Assembly: GCA_963920635.1 (NCBI GenBank)
Contig: OY987299.1
Coordinates: 19,023,401 to 19,087,400 of the forward strand
DNA from: Pseudeuparius sepicola
Lineage: Eukaryota > Arthropoda > Insecta > Coleoptera > Anthribidae
Reading direction: 5' to 3'
DNA: 64,000 nucleotides
Under the pieces are notes generated by a model. It was not told the DNA's origin and did not search any database. It was given only the letters and a program-made list of their open reading frames with translations. Below are positions 22,701-34,700 of this stretch, one piece after another. Within the stretch, counting starts at the first letter, position 1; the number at the start of each line of letters is the position of its first letter. The translations under genes and the position numbers were made by a program.

Positions 22701-25700
22701 AGGGAATTTGACCAAGAAATCGAAATTGGCGAATTACCTGTTTTGGAACCAGACCTGGACAACGCGCATGTCTAAGCCGGTGTCTTGGCTGAGCTGCTCT
22801 CGAACATGGCGTGCCGGTTTCGGACTGTTGTTGTACGCGGTCTTGAGAGTTTCAAGCTGTTTGGCCGTGATTGTGGTGCGCGGTCGCTTGTTTGGCTGAT
22901 CACCATCCAAACACTCCGCGGCTACAGGCGGGGTGGATTTCAATTAGCTCAGATTTTTTGTTTACATTATATCATACCAATCTTATATTATTCCCTATAT
23001 TGAATTGGTTGTCGAAAACTTTGTACTTGTAAATTAAATTTAATAGTTTTATTGATATGCTCATGTATCTACTCAACTAAAATATACTGATTCAAACTTT
23101 GTTTGGCTTTGTTTGGTAGTATATGATTATCAGAGATGTGCCTTTTATAAAAAGGCTTAAAGCGAGAAGGGGTATATTTTTTGGTAAAAACTAGGAAAAG
23201 GTTTTGAATTTGTATTGGGTAGAACGTAAATTATCTATAATGACGGTAACAAAGAAAAACTAAAAATAGATATGATATGCCTCAAACAATTACTATAAAA
23301 CGATGCGGATGCAAATAAATTTTATCTTGATGTCTTTATAGTGTACCACAGTCTAACTAATTTACTAAGTAAACCAACTGGACTAGAGCTTCTCTTCTCA
23401 GAAAAATCATAAATTACGTAAACTGAAACGTGCATATTTTAAAATATTTTTCCATTATTAGTTTCTTCTGTGTTGTGTAGGTGAATGTCGTAGATCGTAG
23501 ATACCTAATTAAGCTAGAATCTAACAATTTATATGTGTTTTTTTGCTACAAACTGCAAACTCATTGTATGTTATGTGTGTATAGATAGTTAATTGCTCCA
23601 GTCATATTTTGCCTTTCCCTTTCAATTAATTAAAATATAAAAATGCATTCCTCAACGTTTCATTACAGTTTTATTATCTTTATTTATAAGGTTTTTCTTG
23701 ATGTATTCGCATCCCTATTTGTTAGTGAATTTCATTCTTGCATCAGGCAACAGTAAAATGTAAATAGAGATAAAAAAAATGTAAACAAACAGTATGAGTT
23801 GATTTAATAAGGAAGAAAAAAGTAATATATACGATTTAAAAATAAACAGGTAGGTTCACAAAAAATAAATTACTGATGCAAGAAATAGAAGCGTTGACTG
23901 AAATATTCGAATATTTCAGTCAACGATAGAAGTGTGTACCTACATACATACGGAATATAGGACACAAGAATTAGGCACTAACTACAATTTTGGTGAATAC
24001 GCCGGTAAGCACCAAATTGCCATCAATGCTGTCCTGATCAATCTGATGTGTGCTGATGTTCACAGTTAAAATGAATCTCAACAAAATAAAAAAATATATA
24101 TCGGACATGGTTGATTGTTGACTCTTTTTTTACTATAGTTTTAGAGTTAACTGTGGTTTTAGTATAAAATTTAAAAATTAAATATTTCAAAAACGGTAAA
24201 AATAATGGTATAAAGTTTTATCACAGACCTATATAGCTTAGCGAAGCTATATAGGTCTGTGGTTTTATACTATTCTAACCACAACGACGAGTAGATTAAT
24301 AAAAAAATGTATAGGGTGTTTCCATTAAAAAGAACTTAGGTTTGGTTCGGTTCCCCTTTTAATAAACGCCCTATAGAGGATATACTAATTTACAAACGCG
24401 TTCTGCGACCCAAAAAAAGAAAAAGTTCCTAGAAACATGGCCTCAAAAATGTTGCCTTAAGGAGGCTATAATCGTTGACTGAATAATCCTCACCTAAGGC
24501 TATAATTAGTCCCCAAAATTGACAGTTTCGCAAACGGTTTTTTCTAAATAGTTTCAGAGCGAACAAAGATAAAATTATGAAATTTGGTATGTGATTACCC
24601 GTCAGATTTGACATTTAGTGAGGTAGAGATAGTTTGACATTCTTCATAAGAGGCGTCCAAATGGGAGCTTGAAAATACCCGAAATTTGTGTGTGTGTGTT
24701 TTTCCCCAGATTCCTTGCGAAATTATGAAACCTCAGGGTATTCCAGGAAAAAGAGATGCTCTGGTTGAACTTCGATACCATGCACCGTTTTAGTAAAATC
24801 GTTTTGAAGAATTGTTTGCGTGTGCCATGAAAATACGTATTAGAAATTAGCCTGCCAACGGTTTCTCATTTTTTTTAAATCACAGAATACAAATATGACA
24901 GGCTAATTTTGGGACACCCTGTACATTCATAGTATGGGTGATAAAAACTGTTTGAAATATTGGGTTTGTTCCAACAGCAGTTCTGAACCGGTTTCTCTGT
25001 GATCTAATTGGTTGAAAATAGTTTTGGATTCTGATTCGCTAGAACTGGTTCAGAACTAAGTGTTGGAACAAAGCAATGCTACAACTTTTGTTTAAAAAGT
25101 TTTTTGTATCTCAAAAACCTAAATAGTTAAGGAGGGGCGGGATTATTCCTTGGGACCCCCTGTTCATTTTAAAGGATAATTATTTCATATGACAGGTTTA
25201 TGACTACAAAATATGATTTGCCCATTCAAAGTGCGCTTGTATTGTACTTAGGTACTGGACAAATTCAGACATTGCATGTTATAATGTGGATGTTGCAAGG
25301 GCAAGTGTATTTTTCAGTATTTTTCTCTACCCACTGTTAAAATTAATGTAGTTATGAATAAATCACCCTGTAAAACTTTATTCCTACCAAAATTTCTAAA
25401 GTTCATTGAAAGTCTGTTGCCACGCGCACTATTGCCTTGATTTTATCTAAAACAACGTTTCGGTCATTTTGAAGTAAAACGTAAAACTTGCATAAAATTA
25501 AAATTCTACAATTAAGGCCCTTTTCTTTTAATGCCAAATTTGTGACCTCCAAACATTAACATTGTGAATGTCTAAATAGTCCTCCACCTACATTTTTTAA
25601 TTTAAAGCCAGCTAATTTTTTTAACATCTAACTGACCGCTCAGATTGCCAAATGTCTAATGTCTAAAAAGCAGACCAGCGCATTTTTGTAGAATTCAAAG

Positions 25701-28700
25701 AAAATATATCCTGTCTTACTCTGACGAATTTAAAAAATTAAGACTTTGAATTTAAAAAGTAAATACAAAAATTGTAAAAATCGCAATAATTACAAAAAAA
25801 AATCATAGTGTTCGATATACTTATCTAGAGTTTCGTATGTACACGTGGCTTTTGAAGCACAATTTTTTATGACCTTAGATTTGCCTTAAAACTGGCCCAA
25901 AAATTCGTTGTTTATAAAAAAAATTCTTACCTTGAACCATTCCGTTTAATATAGGGTGTTTAAAAACGAGCAAAAATCTAAAGTGGATAAAAAATCTGCC
26001 CCGCACACTTGAATATCATTTCCGGGTTAGCGGAAGTAATCTGTTTTTTTCTCAAGTTAAGTCTGCAAAAAATAATATTTTTATTATTATTTTTAATTTT
26101 TTAGTGACATTCAAGCGCGCGGTGCAAATTTTTTATTCACTTACTAGTCTAATGATAAAATGCAACAAAATCCCCATCTTAATTTTTGCAAACAAAATCG
26201 GTTATTTGGTGATACCCTTTTAGTTTGAAATTCAACTATTTTTCTTAGTGGAATTCAATTCCTTGCAAAAACTATACAAATTTGGTCTTTCAACCATCAA
26301 CAAAAAAGTCACTTCCGGCTAAACCGGAAGTTATATTCAAGTGTGCGCTACATATTTTTTATCCAGTTTACCAGTCTAATACAAAAATGCAACAAAATCG
26401 CTACTTGTAAAAAAAAAACAGTCTTAACTTGAAAGCTCTGTACCTACCTACTTTATTCTTCATCGTTTTTGACATTTGAATTTTTTGAAGACTGTATATT
26501 AAATCGAACATATACAGTGCAGGCCAAAAGTCTGCACCATATGGGAAAAATTTTTAGTAAATAACTTACGGAAAATTTGTTTGCGGCATCAGGTTTTGCT
26601 TGCTCTAGAACCAAAATTGACATAATCAAATGTTGTGACGTAGTCTTTTTTTTATGTCAAATTTGACATAATGAAAAAAATATCCGAAAAATGGGCTTAT
26701 TTCACCGAATTTCGAAAAAAGTCATAAGAAAAATATGCTTCTATCGCAATTTCATACCCTTGTGCAAAATTTCAAGAGCCTACTACGATTTTCATATTTT
26801 GCCCTTTGTTGCCCTTTTCCGTATTTGTTAATCCATAAAAGTCGATCCTATGCAATTTAAAACACTCATTGACTGAATCCATACTGCACAATTCTTAGTT
26901 TACGGTCTAATAATCCGTCTTTTCCTTTTTTTGCAAAAAAATTAAAATGAGGGCTTGTTGAAGAAGCACGCTTGGTGCAAAACTGATCTCATTTCTACAG
27001 ATAAACACAAAATTCGATTTACAAACTTCTTTTATAGTAAATGGTTGTAAAAACACACAAATATTTCTGTCATGCTGATCTGATCAGAAATATTTAGAAA
27101 ATTTAAAATATTTTGTCCAATAATATCCAACAAAGGGCAAAATATTAAAAGTCGAAGTAGGCTCTTGAAATTTTGCACAGGGGTATAAAATTGCGAAAGA
27201 AACATATTTTTCTTATGATTTTTTTTCGAAATTCGGTTAAATAAGCCCATTTTCGGACAGTTTTTCATTAATGTCAAATTTGACATATAAAAGAGACTAC
27301 GTCACAACATTTGATTATGTCAATTTTGGTTCTAGAGCAAGCAAAACCTGATGCCGCAAACAAATTTTCCGTAAGTTATTTACTAAAAATTTTTCCCATA
27401 TGGTGCAGACTTTTTGGCGGGCACTGTATATATTTTTTCGAGAGTTTTAAGGAAAGCAAAATTTTGTATAAAGAACGATTTTTTCTCGAAAATTGAAAGT
27501 TTTTGTCTGTTTGTGGTATAGGCAACCTCAACTAGAGACATCCTGCATATTAGATTGAAAATATTGTAAAATATCTACGTTTTTATAGTAGCCCTTGCAT
27601 CGTTGCATCTTCCACGAATTAAAAAAAAATCTCATCCTTCAAACACTTATCTCCCTTTGTTCATGTTTCTTTCTCTTTTCAATAGCGAGCTAGAGATGCT
27701 GGCTTGATCTCATTGCTTGGACCGTAGGTACCTTTCTAACAGAAAGGCCTTTTCAATTTATTTGCTCGTAAAACAGTTTATTTGGCGTTCGATGTAGATC
27801 TTGGCGCATCAAAGCGTTATCGATTTTTTTTTTTCAAAAAACTGTAGGCACATCTAACAGGGCCGACGACTTAAAGGTCGGGACACACAGTTCCGCACCG
27901 AGTCCGCGCCGAGTCCGCACCGATCCTGTTCCGTAGCACGGCCGTGTCTCGCCCTGTGAGCTACACACCACACATTTCCGATACACGGCCGCGTATCGGT
28001 CGCGTGGTGGGGCGTAGTAGCAGCGTCCAGAGATAGATATGTAGTAGTTCGACTATTTTTGTCAGTTTACACTTCGGCATGTTTTCAAACTTTTCTAATA
28101 CCGAACTGGCAATTATATCTATTGTGTTGGATGAAGAAGAGAATGAAAAAGGAAAGAAGTCAACTGAAAAACGAAAAAACATATTTTTTCCACGCCCTTT
28201 ATTTGTATTCTGAATTTCTATATTTTTAATCTGTCTGATCATATAAAACGGAATATTTCCGCACTTCTTCAATTAGCCTTTCCATGTATATTTTTGTTTC
28301 TTTTCCTTCAATGATGAAAATTGAGGATGAACGTGCACCGAGAGTCGTCTGTGTCCGTCAAAAATTCAAACAAAACTAATCTAAACGGTGCGGGCACGGT
28401 GCGGTCTCCGCGCTCGGACTCGGGTGCGGGGATGTGAAGACTACGGCCTATGATTACATGATACTATTCGCCTCCGTGACACGGTCGTGCTACGGAACAA
28501 ACTCGGTACGGACTCGTTGCGGACTCGGTGCGGAAATGTGTGTCCCGACCTTTAAACGACAGGTATCCGCGTTGCAGAGCAACCCGACCCCAACGCGGCG
28601 CACTCACCCTTGGACTTGGCCGCCTCGTAGTCCGGCTTGCAGACCAGCTTCCTGTCCTCCATGAGGTAGAACTCGTCGCCGGTGTTGAGCTGGCGCGCGC

Positions 28701-31700
28701 ACATCGCGCACGCGAAGCACTGCAGGTGGTAGACGTTGTCGTGCGCGCGGCGCACCACCTGCGTCGGCGGGATGCCCAGCTCGCAGCCGGCGCACTTGGT
28801 GCCGAACCGCCTGCGCCCACAGCGCGCGCCACGCGATAACACAAACGTTGTTACACCCGTACTACTCTACTCTACTCTACCTCGGAGAAATGACCAGGGA
28901 TAGGGGGAGCAAAAGCATCAAAATGCACGCGTTTTTGGTCGATCAACACTATCACGGAAATTTACCAAAGTAAATAAACTACGCCCGTGTGTACAACGTT
29001 TACCTGTGATAGGTTATGTCTGAGAAATGTAAATTTGACCACACACCACACACACTTTCTGCGCCCCATTGTATACAACATCTTACATCAGCCACTATTA
29101 TCAAAGTCTAAACTCTATTCAAACTAAACGCAAGTGAAACATAAACACAACTTGTTGAATGGCTAGAGCGTGATACCCACATGATCGGCTTGCTATTGGC
29201 CAGCCGGAAATAAAGTCTGGCCCGGCGGGCGAGTGCAGCGAGTCGGTATTTCTTATTACAGAGGTGTATTGAGTTGCAAGTGGATTTTTTCCGATATAAT
29301 TCTTTCGCTGTTTATTAATTGTTGGAGCTACTATTTGTGTTAATAGTAGAAATTTGCAGGTAAGTGAATGACTAGGTGTGCCATAAAAGTTTGTTTTTAA
29401 AGTTCTTAATACTGGGGCATATTATTTTAATATTTTATATTATAAAATTCATAGAGATCGCCCTTAATGCGGCCCTGCCTCGTATTAGCCCTCAGAATTG
29501 TTCACGTGCTTTCATTGGGTAAATGTTTACGCGCCACTTTCATTCAGTTTGAATAGAGTGTAGAGAATGAGAATACTATAAGTCCGCTCACTTGGCCTGT
29601 GTAAACAATAATTCCCTCCTGCCCGATCCCGCTCCCTTCGCCTTAGCCGTCGATCGATAGATATCCCGCTGAGCGGGCGATTCCGAGCGACTCTTTGCTA
29701 CACAGTGGGTTTATCTGGGACACAGTGTTTTTCAGAACGGTGTGCTTCGTATTGTACCGGGTGCGCGTAAATTATATCCAATACCGTTGCCAATTTTGAG
29801 TAGTTCTTATTGCAGTGTGAATGGCTGTAAAAGCAATTCAAAAGACTGTCCTTTTTTCTAATTCCTAAAGTCCCTGAAAGGTAAGATTTGCGGAATTCCG
29901 ATCAGTAAAATACATACATCCGTGTGCAAATTTTTCCCATGACTATTTGGTTTCATTATATACCTACGCACGCGAGTTCGTATTTACTACGCACACTTAA
30001 ATTTGCCAATAGGGAATTAACATATCAAAGAAAAAATAAATCAAATCCAAAACTTACAATTTTGCAAAACTTGTAAACTATGTAAATAATTTTGTTTGCT
30101 CCTAGGTATACACTTATGTATATTTTTACTTACCCTATGTTTAGTTGCTTTATTTAAACGTAAAAAGTAAAATACCTGCATTTTTATTATACCTAATATT
30201 ATGCCCCTTATTTTTCTGATATGTACTCCTATTTTAATTTTTAACATTGTACCAAAAATTAACGATTTACACCAACGCTTTACGGTGCATAATGGAAAGT
30301 CATTATAGAGGTGCCCCCGTATAACTCTGTGATTTGTATAGTACACCCTCGTAAACAACGGAGTGGCGAGCTGACATTAATTTAGGAGCGGTCGCAAAAA
30401 ATCGGCGGCTTTTCGACGACTTCAAAGGAGTGAGCAGACTTAGATATACCTAGTATTCTCTAGACTTTACTATTATCCTAAATACTAATAAATAGTTATA
30501 AAAAACACTTGAAAACACGAAAAATATAGAGGAAAACAATCAGAGAAAGTGAAACGCTGACGGCGGCGTTGCCATGTTGGGTGATTTGAAGTGTCTTTTG
30601 ACGATTTTATTAAAATCATAGTTATAGCATACTATTATTACAGCCCAATTTAGCTTTAATTTAAAATTGTCACATACATGGAATTACAGTCTGACAAACG
30701 AAAGAAGTCCAATGAAAAACTCAGTCTAAGGGCCATCCGTATTATGTTATTAATGTGGGCATGGGCGGTTAGACTGAGTTTCTCATTGGACTTCTCTCGT
30801 TTGTCGGACTGTAACAGATAGGTATATTTGTTGATTTAATGTTATCGGATGTGTGTCTTCATTAAATCCCATTATAAAACCCGTCTATTTTGAAATGAAA
30901 TGCTGTAAACAATGGAGTACCTATACGTGCGGCATCACCCAAAAAGATGTTGGCTTTGTTTACTTTTTGTTCTTACTCCCTCTATCCTTGGTTATTTCTC
31001 TGAGTACTCTACTCTACGGTGCCGGCGGTGCGTACTCTACCGGGCAGAAGGGATCGAGGTATCGGTAAAACGGAGGGAAGACTTGGCGACAGGTTGACGG
31101 TTGACAAATAATAAACATAGACTAACCTAAAGGCTGCATTGTAATCAGCCAACATAAAAAATGCCTACTCAAAACAAAAAACAACAAACTTGACACTTAA
31201 GCCTGATGCATCATATAATAACCAGAGGTTACGTTTCCTATGCCACAAATCCCACACTTTACTCTTCCCATCGTTTTTAAAACTACACTAATTCACTAAC
31301 GTAACTATATTTCTTTTGTCCAATAATCCCAAAATCCCCTGAAACAAGAATAACGCAAAAGTAAACACTCGAAACACATCAACGCAAACCGGCGAAGTCT
31401 TAACGAACTCTGGATCGGCTGTTGGGGCACAGCAAAGCAACTAATGGGCATCGAACACAAAGAACTCGTGCAACGTTGCCACGTTAGCCAGAATAAGCGA
31501 TTTATTAAGGATATTATTTATAGACCAAGTAGGATCAGTAAATTCACAAAATCACTAAAATTTATTGTTAAATGATAACTGTCCAAATTTGTACTATATG
31601 TAGATTGTAGATATCAATTAATTGTTCCAAATTGATGTTTTTTAACGTTGGTTATACATTTATTTCGTAAGTATAAGATAAATTTATGACGAAGTTTGGC

Positions 31701-34700
31701 AAAATGAGTTTTTCATGTAGACTGTTGTGATTGTCCCGTGAGCGTCCGCAAAAGTACTTTTTATTATATTTCTTTGAAAACATTAGGCTTTTTCAGGCTA
31801 GCCCACGGAAAAAGTTTTCCCAATTTTCGATTCTTTCCGTGCACTGAGTAAAAAGAGCGAATATATGGCTTTAAAATAGAAATATACAACAAAGTAAACT
31901 AAATTCAAGAAAGTCTACGTATCTGATATTTAAAATTCGCCTCTTTTCTTTCAAGAGTTACCGAAAAAAATTCTTAATGACAATTGTGGGCAAAACTGAT
32001 TGCTTTAACCCTCTGTTAGAATTTGGAAAAATGCCACGGTTTAGTGGCTGCTCTCCTAGCACCCACCCAAAAAATATGCTCACTTTATTGTAGCGGTGTA
32101 CTGTACTATATACACTGTACTATATACACTGAAAATCTTGGCACTTTCTTTCGAGGTACACGTATCTTTCACATCTTTATAATTTTCTAGTGTTCCGACT
32201 ATAATTTGCGTCTTGAAACAAAAACAAAAAGTTTCAAGCCGAGAAAGTTTCGGCAGTTTTAGGCTTTTTCGAAAATATGTCAGAAAGTAGGCCATGATTC
32301 TCGAATGTGTTTTTATACAAAGTTAGCCCATCAAAAAAGCAGTTCCTTCATATTCTCGAGTGGCCCTCCTTGAATAAACACCCTGTATAAGACAAGGACG
32401 AAAAGTAGTTTTTCGTCCGCATGTACCATAAACTACTATTATTTCATTAAGAGATGCGTGGGAGGGTTCACAAATATAAAAAAGTCAAGTGGCTAGTTTT
32501 TAAATTTTAAAACAGGAAATAAGTTTTTACCAGAATTGTGATTTTTTTTGTCTGTAAATGTTGAAGCGTGTTTAATTCTAGTTTATTTTCTTAATTTTTT
32601 GTATGTTAAGATGTTGTGTGTAAACTATTCTTTGTGATTTGAAATGAATTATTCAGTCAAACAACGTGTGTTTTGTGTAGAGATATCCATTCAAATTATT
32701 TGAATTTTATTCAAATTAGCAGATCGTTTAGGATTTCAAACAAAACCAACTCGTACCAATCTAATGTTTTCGGTATACGCACAAGGAAAATTAAACATTG
32801 TCACATAATCATTTTCATGCCAATAACGAACCCATTTCATAAAAACTTGAAATCAGGATATTTAACGCCGAACGGCTATGCTACAAGTCTTTTCCCATAG
32901 CCCCTAGCGAACCAAAAACAGGTAAATTGATTAATTTAAAAGATTTTTACAATAAACTACCTAAATTTCGTTTTACAACGTGAATTAATGTAACAATGAC
33001 CATAACTCAAAATGATCTCAATGATCAAAAGAAAATTTGAATTTTGCGAAAGTTAAAAGCATACAAATCACATCGCTTCGCTTAGGAGATACGGCCATTT
33101 GAAATTTAATTTTTTAATAGATGCATATACGAGTATACCTTGGTTCAAATTACCTACCCGCTAGAAATTGAAAACTCACTCGCGCCGATTTATACGATTC
33201 GTTTTATTTACGAGTTACAAACACACTGAACTAATTTCATTTCCCATAGTACGAAAACGAAAAGAGATAAACACTGATCTGCACATGTGTGATTTCAGTT
33301 AATTGGCATCGTTCATTATTTTCGTTTGCATGGTCGGCCCACGCTCTAATCAAATCATGCTTACTTATGCCCTCTCTCTGGCTTCCTCAATTTATTCTCC
33401 GGGGAACATATTCATGGGGGTTTATATTTTATAAAGCTTCCCGTGTTCGCTCGCTGATTTCAATCAGATGAGTAAGAACACAGGATTTTCAAGTGACGCG
33501 CACCCATCAATATAGGATCCATTCAGCGGAATACAGGAATTATTATTATAATATTAAAAGTGGGAGCTAGGCACATGACAGATAAAAGTAGGAAATGTGG
33601 ATAAGGAAACAAACGTGCTTATTCATTACTACAACATACCTTAGTATCACTTTTGAATAGGACATAGGACAACCGTTTTGAAAATTATTATTTCAGTTAT
33701 AAAATCAATTACTCTCTGATTTTTCTATACAATTTTCCACTAAGGAATGTTTCATCTACGATAACTTAGTATCGGAACAGATTTGATACTTACTTGAAGA
33801 AATCATCCTTGCAGAAGAGCTGGCCATTCCTGGCGAAGCACTTGTCCGTCAGCTGACCTCTGCACTCGCTGCATTGAAGGCACTTGGCATGCCACGTCCT
33901 ATCAGCAACCTTCAGTATAAACCTATCTAAGATCAGTTCATGGCAACCGCCGCACTTTGGTATCGTTGCTGAAAAGAAAAGAAATGGTCAGTTTTTATAG
34001 CTATACAGAACTGCATCGATCTATATATGGAAAACTAAAAGTAGGAAAATCCTGAAAATTTGGCACTTCACCAATGCCGATGGGCGCTGCTCAAAATATT
34101 TTGGTGAATCTGGCACTTCCGGTTATACCGGAAGTCGATATCAACTTTCTTATCTCAAATGGAACACCCTGTATATTATTGCATTTTTGGATTCTAGGCA
34201 TAATTTTGTAACAAAAACATTCAACATGTCCTATGTCTAAATCCAACCGTTTTTGAGATATTTGCATTTTTCGGAAAAAAATTACAGGTGCAGACCTAAA
34301 GTTAATTAGCAATTATTTATACGAGGAAACCGCGAAATTTCAAAACGAATTTTTAACATCGTGTAACAGAAGCCCTGACCTAGTGATCTCTGCTGAGAAA
34401 TAAATCCGTTCACAAAATATGAATAAAAATTACATTCAAAATATGCTTAATTCTCGAAATTTTCAAATGGAAACCCCCATTTTTTTAATGCGATCTTATT
34501 CACCACTAAAAATGATCACAACTTTGTGTAAGGTTTCCTATGCCTAAATGCAGTAATTTTCGATTGATTTACGAAAAAAACACTTTTCGCTCATAAAATG
34601 CGGGGTTTGCTTAACGCTTAGAAAATCATATTAGCCGTGGACGTTGAAAAGACAATCGCGGCTGAGGGAATGTCATTTGGTTTATAAATTATTGTCAACA

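Larger units (their letters stand above)
22922..28607 (-). other. Lim3 intron 3 (5.7 kb)
   Basis: No exons. It contains two micro-hairpin insertions, an imperfect palindrome with AACCGGAAG-like arms (about 25985-26360), a 105-bp inverted repeat (24969-25072), a Tc1-like fold-back (26515-27426) and a Harbinger-like remnant. The segment 23.0-23.85 kb shows nothing beyond AT-rich sequence. Confidence 0.6.
28811..33793 (-). other. Lim3 intron 2 (5.0 kb)
   Basis: It holds a THAP-like fragment (29811-29880), a 125-bp MITE (30687-30811), CTACT-type short tandem repeats near 28862 and 31005, and a 16-bp motif duplicated at about 32100-32131. Nothing else is recognisable. Confidence 0.55.

Noticed and set aside
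28464..28844. Several GC-rich ORFs on both strands
   Set aside because: Shadows of the Lim3 LIM2 exon; only one minus-strand frame carries the LIM zinc ligands.
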